13,689 nt of DNA from DAOTXK01 sp034435395 (GTDB lineage Bacteria; Chloroflexota; Anaerolineae; Aggregatilineales; Ch27), in the NCBI GenBank assembly GCA_034435395.1, contig DAOTXK010000144.1, positions 1-13,689 on the forward strand, written 5' to 3'. The notes beneath the pieces are model-generated. The model was not told the origin of the DNA. It saw only the letters and a list, made by a program, of their open reading frames with translations, and ran no database searches. The position numbers were made by a program, and so were the translations under genes. Below, in pieces: positions 1 to 5,918 of the stretch. Every line of letters starts with the position of its first letter. Positions within the stretch are counted from its first letter, which is position 1.

Positions 1-25
1 CTTCAACGAACCGTGGTTCGGTCAT
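1..25 (-). CDS. Start of a downstream gene, probably khpB/jag (partial)
   Basis: An ATG at 25-23 on the minus strand opens a frame reading MTEPRFVE and running off the window. A GAGAGG Shine-Dalgarno lies about 6 nt upstream, and the start is 12 nt after the yidC stop, so it looks like the next gene of the same operon. In many bacteria the gene after yidC is khpB/jag (KH/R3H RNA-binding protein). That identity is inferred from gene order only; eight residues cannot prove it. Confidence 0.45.
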
Positions 26-37
26 AACTGCCTCTCA

Positions 38-844
38 TCATTTCACTTTGCTGGTCTTGGCCTTACGGGCCGGTTTTTTGCTGGCGGCGGGCGGCTCCTC
101 CTCGGCCTTACGGCGGCCAAACAGGGTGAACAGGTTGCGGAAATCCGCCCGGCCCATCGCCGAGTACTGCACAATGCCGATCAGGTTGGAGACCACGAAG
201 TAGATCGACAGCCCAGAAGCGAAAGATAGCGAGAAGAAAAAGAACATGATCGGCATGATGGTGGTCATGGAACGGGTCATCGCCGCCGCCTGCCCGCCGT
301 CGTCGCCGGTGGAGGGCGGCGTGAGCAGCCGCTGTTGCAGCCAGGTGGTGATCAGCACCAGGATCGGCAGCACGTAGTACGGGTCCGGCTGCACCAGATT
401 CATCCACAGGAAGCGGTTTTGCAGGGGGATGAGCGGATCCAGCCCCGGCAGCAGGATGCGCCCGGAAAGGTCCAGCAGCTGGAGGGGGGTGGCCCCCAGC
501 ACCTGAATGATGGCCTGGTACAGCCCGATCAGGATGGGGAACTGGATCAGCAGAGGCAGGCACCCGCCCCAGGGGGAGATGCCGTGCTCGCGGTAGAGGT
601 CCATCTGGGCCTGAGCCAGTTTTTCCCGTTCGCCCTTGTACTTTTCCTGCAACTTCTTGAGCTTGGGGGCGATTTCCTGCTGCGCCTTCATCGACCGCTG
701 CTGCTGGATGGTCAGCGGGTGGGTGAGCAGGCGGATGAGGATGGTGAAGGCGATGATCGCCAGCACGGTGTTCTGCCCCAACACCTGGTACAGCAGCATA
801 AGTACGGTGATGAAGGGGTTAAGGATAAAATCCCAAAAACTCAT
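38..844 (-). CDS. yidC: YidC/Oxa1 family membrane protein insertase
   Basis: Inserts and folds inner-membrane proteins, alone or with SecYEG. The 268-residue protein has the short Gram-positive/Oxa1 layout, without the large periplasmic domain of proteobacterial YidC. Hydrophobic segments lie at about residues 11-40, 93-117, 156-172 and 193-228. Arg38 in the segment FTILIRLLTHPLT is at the position of the conserved groove arginine. A charged, probably coiled-coil cytoplasmic hairpin (about 50-85, KLKKLQEKYK) is followed by PWGGCLPLLIQFPI, a family signature. The C-terminal tail is basic (KKPARKAKTSKVK), as expected for ribosome contact. An AGGAA Shine-Dalgarno sits 9 nt before the ATG. It is the fifth gene of the rpmH operon, 34 nt after the propeller lipoprotein gene. 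Confidence 0.95.
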   Translation of the reverse strand: MSFWDFILNPFITVLMLLYQVLGQNTVLAIIAFTILIRLLTHPLTIQQQRSMKAQQEIAPKLKKLQEKYKGEREKLAQAQMDLYREHGISPWGGCLPLLIQFPILIGLYQAIIQVLGATPLQLLDLSGRILLPGLDPLIPLQNRFLWMNLVQPDPYYVLPILVLITTWLQQRLLTPPSTGDDGGQAAAMTRSMTTIMPIMFFFFSLSFASGLSIYFVVSNLIGIVQYSAMGRADFRNLFTLFGRRKAEEEPPAASKKPARKAKTSKVK

Positions 845-878
845 GGTGGTTTTTCCTGGTCAATCGGCGTCCAGCCGG

Positions 879-2009
879 CTATTCCGCGCTGGTGACGGGC
901 GGGTAAGTCCAGGCGATGTCCCCGTTCTCCAGGCTTAAGGCGAGCAACGTGGGCTCCCCCAACACGCCGACGACCACCGTCGTATCATCGAGCAAAATCG
1001 GATCGCTCAGCACGTCGCCGCCCGTTTCATTGAACCAGCGCTGGAGGCCATCCTCGCGGCCCAGGGCGTAGACACGGTCGTCGCGCGAACCGACGATCAA
1101 CAGGTCGCCGGCCACCAGCGGGGTGGCCCGGATGGCCTCAGTGGCGACCTGCCGCTGCCAGCGCGGCGTGAACGAAGCCGCTTCCAGGGCGTAGACGAAG
1201 CCGCTGAGATCGCCAAAATACAACACGCCGCCGGCCAACGTCGGCCCGCCCCACACCCAGTTGCGGGTCTCGAAGGCGCGCAGAATCTCCCCATCGCGGG
1301 CCGAGACGGCGAACATCTGGTGGGCGAAACTGCCCACATATAACACGCCATCGGCGTAAACCGGCGTGCCCGCCACCGCGCCTTCCAGGTCTGTCTGCCA
1401 TAACTCTTCGCCGGTGGCCAGGTCCAGCGCATGGAGGTAATGGTCCAGCGAGGTGACGTAGACCACCTCGTCCACGATCAAGGGGGCCGTCCACACCCCC
1501 TGGCTGGTGGCGAAGAACCATTCCTGCTCGCCGGTGCGCTGGTTGAGGGCCATCACCCCGCCGCTGCCGAGGCCGACGATCACCTTACCCTGGCCCACCG
1601 CCAGGCCGCCGATGATACTGGAGGTTGCGTCTGCGTTGACCCAGATTTCCTGGCCGTTATCGCGGTCCAGCGCGTACACTTTGTAGTCGTACCCGCCCAC
1701 GTAGACGACATCCTCAGTGAGGGCAGGCTTGGCGTAAAACTGCTGGTTTTGCTGGCGGTCGCCGGGGCGCGGAAACTCCCAGCGGGGTGTGCCGACCTCG
1801 TTGAAGCGGATCACGCGGTCGAAGTGAGCCATGACCAGGCCGTCCGCGTCCGCGCTCAGCCCGGCCCAACTGCCCACGGCGACGGCGGGGCCGCACCCGG
1901 CGGCCAGGAGGGCGAGGGACAGAAACAGGAACAGGCCGGGACGCCCCCGCGCGGCCTTCCAGCCAGACGACAGCCGCTGCTGTAGCGGAGAGGTGAGAAT
2001 CTTCAACAA
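879..2009 (-). CDS. PQQ/BamB-like beta-propeller lipoprotein (TTG start)
   Basis: A 376-residue exported protein. The N-terminus has basic residues (K3, R12, K18, R21, R23), a hydrophobic core and a lipobox LAAGC with Cys39, so it should be a membrane-anchored lipoprotein on the outer face. The rest is about eight repeats of the PQQ-like blade pattern, for example VYALDRDNGQEIWVN, MALNQRTGEQEWFF, LHALDLATGEELWQT and LLALSLENGDIAWTY. This gives a propeller about the size of BamB. The only plausible start is TTG at 2009, 9 nt after the yidD stop, with AAGGGAA just upstream, which suggests translational coupling. No enzymatic residues were recognised. The fold is clear. The function is unknown; its place in the yidC operon hints at helping membrane or exported proteins mature (inference). 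In a monoderm it would not be part of a BAM complex. Confidence 0.85.
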   Translation of the reverse strand: MLKILTSPLQQRLSSGWKAARGRPGLFLFLSLALLAAGCGPAVAVGSWAGLSADADGLVMAHFDRVIRFNEVGTPRWEFPRPGDRQQNQQFYAKPALTEDVVYVGGYDYKVYALDRDNGQEIWVNADATSSIIGGLAVGQGKVIVGLGSGGVMALNQRTGEQEWFFATSQGVWTAPLIVDEVVYVTSLDHYLHALDLATGEELWQTDLEGAVAGTPVYADGVLYVGSFAHQMFAVSARDGEILRAFETRNWVWGGPTLAGGVLYFGDLSGFVYALEAASFTPRWQRQVATEAIRATPLVAGDLLIVGSRDDRVYALGREDGLQRWFNETGGDVLSDPILLDDTTVVVGVLGEPTLLALSLENGDIAWTYPPVTSAE

Positions 2010-2018
2010 TCGTTCCCT

Positions 2019-2231
2019 TCAGGGTACGGGGTCATAACCCCCAGGGTTCAAGGGGTGGCAGCGCGCGATCCGTTTGACGCCCAGCCAGCCGCCCTTGAAG
2101 AACCCATACTTCTCAATAGCCTGGTAGGTGTACACCGAACAACTCGGCGTGAACCGGCAACTGGGCGGCAGCGCCTGCGACAACGTCAACTGGTACAGCC
2201 GGATCAACCGCAGCGCCAGCCACTTCAACAT
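2019..2231 (-). CDS. yidD: Membrane protein insertion efficiency factor YidD
   Basis: A 70-residue protein of the YidD (DUF37/HlpA) family, a small membrane-associated protein that assists YidC-dependent insertion. The family signature is complete: CRFTPSCSVYTYQAIEKYG at residues 25-43, then G.KRIARCHPLNPGGYDPVP to the C-terminus, with all three conserved cysteines (Cys25, Cys31, Cys58). The N-terminal amphipathic stretch MLKWLALRLIRLYQLTLSQ is typical. The ATG at 2231 has GAGGTG 6 nt upstream. It lies 26 nt after rnpA in the usual rpmH-rnpA-yidD order. Confidence 0.96.
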   Translation of the reverse strand: MLKWLALRLIRLYQLTLSQALPPSCRFTPSCSVYTYQAIEKYGFFKGGWLGVKRIARCHPLNPGGYDPVP

Positions 2232-2257
2232 CCCGTCACCTCAACAATCCCCCACCA

Positions 2258-2602
2258 TCATCCAGCCCCGTCCAACAGACCGGCGCGCCGCATCACGGCC
2301 CCCACCGCGGCCAGCAAATCCGGGTATGAACAGTGGATCACCCCCTGCCGGGCGATGATCATCATATCGTAGCCTGACACGATCTGGGGATGCCAGTGAC
2401 GGACGGCTTCTCGAATACGTCGCTTGACCCGGTTCCTGACCACGGCGGTCCCCAATCTCCGGCTGGCGACAATGGCATAACGATTGTGGGGCAGGTCGTT
2501 GGGAACAGCACTGAGCACCAGCCAGGGGTGTGACCAGGTCCGGCCCGCTTCCCGCAATCGCTGGAAATCTGCCCTGCGTTGGAGACGAAGACGCCGTTGC
2601 AT
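2258..2602 (-). CDS. rnpA: Ribonuclease P protein component
   Basis: Protein cofactor of RNase P, which binds the catalytic RNA and the 5' leader of pre-tRNA. The 114-residue length is normal. The RNR signature is RNRVKRRIREAVR at residues 56-68, followed by the usual hydrophobic strand (YDMMIIAR). The N-terminal R/L/F-rich stretch RLRLQRRADFQRLREAGR is typical. The ATG at 2602 has no obvious Shine-Dalgarno, but it lies 30 nt after the rpmH stop, so reinitiation or coupling is possible. Confidence 0.96.
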   Translation of the reverse strand: MQRRLRLQRRADFQRLREAGRTWSHPWLVLSAVPNDLPHNRYAIVASRRLGTAVVRNRVKRRIREAVRHWHPQIVSGYDMMIIARQGVIHCSYPDLLAAVGAVMRRAGLLDGAG

Positions 2603-2632
2603 GCCACAACGCTGGCCGGCCTCCCCTGCCGG

Positions 2633-2806
2633 TCAGCTCTTCCAGTTGATCTTTTTGACGTGGCCCAGCTTGACGGTGAGCCGATGGCGACCCTTGGCCC
2701 GACGGGCCTTTAATACCCGACGACCGCCTTTGGTCATCATTCGCTGGCGGAAACCATGCACGCGCAGGCGCCGACGTTTTTTGGGCTGGTAGGTGCGTTT
2801 GGGCAT
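2633..2806 (-). CDS. rpmH: 50S ribosomal protein L34, with C-terminal extension
   Basis: A 57-residue ORF starting MPKRTYQPKKRRRLRVHGFR, the classic L34 signature, followed by QRMMTKGGRRVLKARRAKGRHRLTV. It is a small, highly basic protein of the large ribosomal subunit. Usual L34 length is about 44-47 and ends near RLTV or RLSA. Here about 12 more residues follow (KLGHVKKINWKS), so the C-terminus is extended. The ATG is preceded by GAGGA with a 9-nt spacer. It is the first gene of the operon, about 170 nt downstream of the predicted transcription start. Confidence 0.96.
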   Translation of the reverse strand: MPKRTYQPKKRRRLRVHGFRQRMMTKGGRRVLKARRAKGRHRLTVKLGHVKKINWKS

Positions 2807-2984
2807 GATGCACGTTCCTCTTCCACACCGGTTTTGAAAAACCGCCCCTCAGGACGGATTCAGGCAAGGCTGGGTGATTTCCCCTTGGACGATGATGGCG
2901 CGCTCTCCCCTCGCTAACGGGACACCGCCCGCCGGGAACAGGCCAAAAGACGGCTGATGGAGAAGCGCACAACAGCAGCGGTTC

Positions 2985-3013
2985 AGTATAACCCATCGCG
3001 ATCGCGCGGTCAA
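2985..3013 (-). promoter_or_regulatory. Sigma-70-type promoter of the rpmH operon
   Basis: On the minus strand, TTGACC (3013-3008) and TATACT (2990-2985) are separated by exactly 17 nt, which is close to the consensus. The -35 box overlaps the TGA stop (3012-3010) of the upstream 140-residue gene. The predicted start, near 2978, leaves a leader of about 170 nt before rpmH. This is the strongest promoter-like sequence in the window. Confidence 0.75.
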
Positions 3014-3432
3014 CTGTGATTTTCGCCCGCTCCCTGTTCCGAGGCCGCCTCATGCCTGGCCAGGTCCCCCTCGACATACACATTATAAGGGAAAGGCAGC
3101 GGCCCGGCGGGCGGTTGGGGGATATCTTCCGGACGCGGCGTATACTGGCCCGCCCGCGCCTCGTCCAGCAGCTTCAGCAACAGGTTCACGTGCCAGGGCC
3201 AGACATGCTGATTGAAGAAGGCCTCGGCCTCGTCGCCGATGACCCAGGTTTTGGGATCGTTGGCGTTGACGGTGGCCTGCATGGCGTTATAGATGCGCAT
3301 CAGTTCCCGGATTTGCACCAGGCGAAGCTCGTCGATCTGCCGCCGGTCCAGGGCGCGGATGCCCTCCGGCGCGTCGGCCAGGTTGCCCACGGCCAGCAAT
3401 TGATCCAGGGTATAATCACTGAGCTCCGGCAT
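3010..3432 (-). CDS. Uncharacterised 140-residue soluble protein
   Basis: I do not recognise a family. The protein has no signal peptide and no membrane segment. It looks mostly helical over residues 1-95 (YTLDQLLAVGNL, LDRRQIDELRLVQIRELMRIYNAM, AEAFFNQHVWPWHVNLLLKLLDEA). A proline-rich stretch (about 99-115, PRPEDIPQPPAGPLPFP) and a polar acidic tail follow. The conserved-looking aromatic patch is FNQHVWPWHVN. The start is well supported: AGAGGAGAGG lies just upstream of the ATG. Its stop overlaps the rpmH promoter. Coding character is supported by the strong ribosome binding site and the lack of a better frame; the function is unknown. Confidence 0.7.
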   Translation of the reverse strand: MPELSDYTLDQLLAVGNLADAPEGIRALDRRQIDELRLVQIRELMRIYNAMQATVNANDPKTWVIGDEAEAFFNQHVWPWHVNLLLKLLDEARAGQYTPRPEDIPQPPAGPLPFPYNVYVEGDLARHEAASEQGAGENHS

Positions 3433-3480
3433 AAATCCTCTCCTCTGCTAAGGTGAGACCGACCGCGCTCCCTGGTTTGA

Positions 3481-3520
3481 GACGCTGGCCAATGATAACC
3501 GGATGGGCGGGGCCAGCGTC
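3481..3520. repeat. Perfect 10-bp inverted repeat at the end of the small membrane-protein gene
   Basis: GACGCTGGCC (3481-3490) and GGCCAGCGTC (3511-3520) are perfect inverted copies with a 20-nt loop. The right arm reaches the stop codon (3522-3520) of the upstream small membrane-protein gene. No T-run follows on the minus strand, so it is not a classical intrinsic terminator. It could be a terminator-like or RNA-stabilising stem between two same-strand genes. Confidence 0.5.
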
Positions 3521-3789
3521 TATAGACCCGCCGGGGGAAACCCGCCCAGCAGGGCATCAGCAAAAAAGAGCGCCAGCCCGGCCAGCACAATCAGGGCCGG
3601 CCAGCGCTTATCTTCCGCCAGCAACAGAAAGATGCCGCCCACCACGGCCAGCCCGCCCCCACACAGCCGCGTCCAGCCCACCGCTGGCGTCACCAGGGCG
3701 CACAGGATGACAAGGACCGCCAGGCCGATGATGGCATAAAACACCAGGCGGTTCGGTCCAGGCCGTTGGGGCGAGCGCGGGACGCTCAT
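3520..3789 (-). CDS. Small multi-pass membrane protein, unknown
   Basis: An 89-residue protein starting MSVPRSPQRPGPNRL, then three hydrophobic segments: FYAIIGLAVLVILCALV, GGGLAVVGGIFLLLA and ALIVLAGLALFFADALL. These are separated by short loops (GWTRLC, EDKRW). The ATG at 3789 is chosen because GGGGAGG lies just upstream. A longer frame starting at a TTG (3828) lacks a ribosome binding site and would translate through the palindrome at 3809-3823. It carries no recognisable catalytic motif. It is a single gene with its own leader, not tightly coupled to a neighbour. Confidence 0.6.
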   Translation of the reverse strand: MSVPRSPQRPGPNRLVFYAIIGLAVLVILCALVTPAVGWTRLCGGGLAVVGGIFLLLAEDKRWPALIVLAGLALFFADALLGGFPPAGL

Positions 3790-3808
3790 GGGGACCTCCC
3801 CGGGGGAT

Positions 3809-3823
3809 CGGTCACGGTGACCG
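3809..3823. promoter_or_regulatory. Perfect 15-bp palindrome, operator-like
   Basis: CGGTCACGGTGACCG is a perfect 7+1+7 dyad. It lies 20 nt upstream of the ATG at 3789 and downstream of a possible -10 box (TACAAT, 3857-3852). The position suits a repressor operator in the leader of the small membrane-protein gene, or a short RNA stem. No regulator is encoded nearby to name as partner. Confidence 0.4.
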
Positions 3824-3851
3824 GGCAACAGCCGTCGCGCGCGGCTCTTTT

Positions 3852-3880
3852 ATTGTATGCGAACTGGCTTTAATAGGCCA
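3852..3880 (-). promoter_or_regulatory. Possible promoter of the small membrane-protein gene
   Basis: On the minus strand TACAAT (3857-3852) is a good -10 box. With 17-nt spacing the -35 would be TGGCCT (3880-3875), a weak match. It sits in a locally AT-rich patch within GC-rich sequence, just upstream of the palindrome at 3809-3823. Confidence 0.3.
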
Positions 3881-4022
3881 GATGGACGGTCGCGTCCGGG
3901 CGAGGGCCGGACCCGCCCGCCAACCAGGAGATGCGGCGGACAAACCAGGCGGCTGGGAGCCGGGTCAAACCCGCCAGACGGGCGCACCGGCCCCGACGCC
4001 CCGCCGCCGGAGGAGCCGCCGC

Positions 4023-4679
4023 CTAAAAGAACTTGACGACGATGTCGCTGATGATGTTGGCCGCGTGATCGCTGCTGCCGACCGCGTGCTGCATGTGCCG
4101 ATAGATCTCGCGCAGCTTGAGCATGCTGACCACATGATCGAGGTCCTTGGGCACCTTAAACAACTCGGCCAGGGCCGTGGCATAGAGCGTTTCCATGCGG
4201 TTGTCGATGGCTTTGGCCCGCACGGCGTGATCCTCGGCCACGGCGGGGTGACGCTCCAGCCGCTCCATCGCCATGTGTAACTCCTGCGCCGCTTCGTGGA
4301 CCATCTCGGCCATTTCCAACAGGTAATCGGTCGGCTCCACGTCCAGGATGTCCATCTCGTTGACGACCGAGTGCATGTAATCCAGCACGTCATCCAGGGC
4401 GCGGGACAGGGCGAAGATATCCTCGCGGTCAATGGGCGTGACGAACGAGCGGTTCAGCTCGTCGATCAGGATGCGCCGGATTTCATCGGCCTCTTTTTCG
4501 ATGGCCCGCACCGCCTGAGCGTTTTTGTTGCTCGGCTTGCGCATGTACGTCACCAGCGCCTCGCCGCCCACCACCAGAAAGTGCGATTGCTCCGTCAGGC
4601 GGTCGATGAAGCGATTGTTGCGGCGGGTGGGCAGCATGGACTGGATGCGGTTCTTGAGCCGGTCAAGCCGGGTATTCAT
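4023..4679 (-). CDS. DUF47 (PhoU-like) Pit accessory protein
   Basis: A 218-residue all-helical cytoplasmic protein of the DUF47/PhoU-like superfamily, which commonly partners PiT phosphate permeases and is thought to modulate them. The family pattern is visible: IEKEADEIRRILIDELNRSF (about 61-80), then VTPIDREDIFALSRALDDVLDY (81-102), whose acidic residues match the metal-cluster ligands of PhoU-type bundles. A second similar bundle half lies at about 115-215 (LEMAEMVHEAAQELHMAM and LKLREIYRHM.HAVGSSDHAANIISDIVVK). The length is normal. AGGAGGT precedes the ATG by 8 nt. It lies 25 nt after the PiT gene, so the two form an operon. Confidence 0.92.
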   Translation of the reverse strand: MNTRLDRLKNRIQSMLPTRRNNRFIDRLTEQSHFLVVGGEALVTYMRKPSNKNAQAVRAIEKEADEIRRILIDELNRSFVTPIDREDIFALSRALDDVLDYMHSVVNEMDILDVEPTDYLLEMAEMVHEAAQELHMAMERLERHPAVAEDHAVRAKAIDNRMETLYATALAELFKVPKDLDHVVSMLKLREIYRHMQHAVGSSDHAANIISDIVVKFF

Positions 4680-4704
4680 GCCAATAACCTCCTGTGCCCC
4701 GCGC

Positions 4705-5694
4705 TCACAACCACCCGGCGATGATCCGGTAGGTCAGGGCGCTGACTAGTGCCGAGAGTGGAATGGTGAACAACCAGGCGATGATGATGTTCCGGAATAC
4801 ACCCCAGCGGATCATACGCGCCCGTTCCGCGCTGCCAGCCCCGACAATGGCCGAGCTGACCACCTGCGTGGTGCTCACCGGGCCGCCCAACAGCGCCGCC
4901 CCCAGGATCACGCCCGCCGAGGCCGTCTGCGCGCCCAGGCCGTGCACGGGCCGTATCTTGTAGAACTTGCCGCCCAGCGTGCGAATCAAGCGCCAGCCGC
5001 CGAGCAACGTGCCCAGGGCGATGGCCCCGGCGCTGGCCGCGATCACCCACACCGGCACCTGGAACTCCGGGATCACGCCGGTCACCACCAGGCCCAGGGT
5101 GATGATGCCCATCGTCTTCTGGGCGTCGTTGGTCCCATGGGAGAGGGCCAGCCAGGTCGAGGCCAGAATCTGGCCGCGCCGGAACCACCGGTTGATATGG
5201 GGCGTGGCATACCCCCCCAGAAAGCGCAGCAGCCGCACCATCATAAACCCGGCCAGCAAACCCAACGGCGGCGAGACGATCAGCGCCGCCAGCGTTTTGG
5301 TCATGCCTGCCGGCTCGATAGCGCCGGGGCCATGCCCGGCCCACACCGCGCCGATGATCCCGCCGATCAGGGCGTGGGACGAACTGGACGGGATGCCCAA
5401 CGCCCAGGTGATAACGTTCCAGGCGATGGCCCCGATCAGCGCCGCCACCACCACGGCCAGCGTCATGGCTTCGGGGGCCACGACCTCGTTGCCGATAGTC
5501 CTGGCCACGGCCACGCCGAACAGAAACGGCCCGGCAGCTTCAGCCATGGCCGCCAATATCAGGGCCCGGCGCGGCCCCAGCGCCCGGGTTGAGATCACCG
5601 TCGCCACGACATTGGACGAATCGTGCAGGCCATTCCAGAAGTCAAACACCAGCGCAATCGTGACCAGGACCACCGTTTCCACCGGAATCGCCAC
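4705..5694 (-). CDS. PiT family inorganic phosphate permease
   Basis: Secondary phosphate transporter (PiT, probably H+- or metal-phosphate-coupled) in the cytoplasmic membrane. Both PD001131-type signatures are present: FDFWNGLHDSSNVVATVISTRAL near the N-terminus, and LALSHGTNDAQKTMGIITLGL in the second half. The SSSHALIGGIIGA and GGPVSTTQVVSSAIVGAG segments are also family-typical. About ten hydrophobic segments are visible. The frame is open to an ATG at 5775 that has no Shine-Dalgarno. I prefer GTG at 5694 (GGGGAG, 7-nt spacer), which gives 329 residues beginning MAIPVETVVLV, the usual PiT N-terminus. GTG at 5757 (GGAGG, 7-nt spacer) is a real alternative. It is the first gene of the pit-DUF47 operon. 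Confidence 0.93.
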   Translation of the reverse strand: MAIPVETVVLVTIALVFDFWNGLHDSSNVVATVISTRALGPRRALILAAMAEAAGPFLFGVAVARTIGNEVVAPEAMTLAVVVAALIGAIAWNVITWALGIPSSSSHALIGGIIGAVWAGHGPGAIEPAGMTKTLAALIVSPPLGLLAGFMMVRLLRFLGGYATPHINRWFRRGQILASTWLALSHGTNDAQKTMGIITLGLVVTGVIPEFQVPVWVIAASAGAIALGTLLGGWRLIRTLGGKFYKIRPVHGLGAQTASAGVILGAALLGGPVSTTQVVSSAIVGAGSAERARMIRWGVFRNIIIAWLFTIPLSALVSALTYRIIAGWL

Positions 5695-5789
5695 GCGCCA
5701 ACTCCCCACGACCACCCATCCGCCAGGGGTAAAAAACCAGCGGGATGGTGCGCTCACCCGCTGGCCTCCGACCATAGAGCCAAGCCAAA

Positions 5790-5828
5790 CTTTAAGATTA
5801 TGTTAAATATATGTCTGTATTTTAACAT
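5790..5828 (-). promoter_or_regulatory. AT-rich promoter of the phosphate operon with Pho-box-like half-sites
   Basis: On the minus strand TTAAAA (5825-5820), a 17-nt spacer and CATAAT (5802-5797) form a plausible sigma-70 promoter. Overlapping it are TTAACA (5806-5801) and TTAAAG (5795-5790), two hexamers 5 nt apart. That 11-bp period is the arrangement of Bacillus-type PhoP boxes. A perfect 8-bp inverted pair, ATGTTAAA (5800-5807) and TTTAACAT (5821-5828), with a 13-nt gap brackets the promoter. Control by phosphate is inferred from the downstream genes. Confidence 0.5.
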
Positions 5829-5865
5829 CTTCGCCCGAAGAATACAACCCCCGCCTCCCGGCAAC

Positions 5866-5893
5866 ATAAAGGGGCGACCGGCTGGCCGCCCCC
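5866..5893 (-). terminator. Probable intrinsic terminator after the methyltransferase gene
   Basis: On the minus strand a GC-rich stem (GGGGCG pairing with CGCCCC, 5892-5887 with 5876-5871, extended by an inner CC/GG after one mismatch) is followed by TTTATGTT. It begins about 25 nt past the methyltransferase stop. The short, interrupted T tract makes it moderate in strength. Confidence 0.5.
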
Positions 5894-5918
5894 TAATTAT
5901 CACGCAACATCCGGCCCG

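Noticed and set aside
2807..3009. Replication origin near rpmH
   Set aside because: No cluster of TTATCCACA-type DnaA boxes, no AT-rich unwinding region and no dnaA gene seen.
2241..3083. 280-residue minus-strand frame across rnpA, rpmH and the rpmH leader
   Set aside because: It overlaps two certain genes in another frame and crosses their promoter; composition is Arg/Pro/Ser-rich as expected of a GC-rich shadow frame.
4967..5806. 279-residue plus-strand frame opposite the PiT gene
   Set aside because: Antisense shadow of a clear PiT transporter; no family resemblance and no ribosome binding site.
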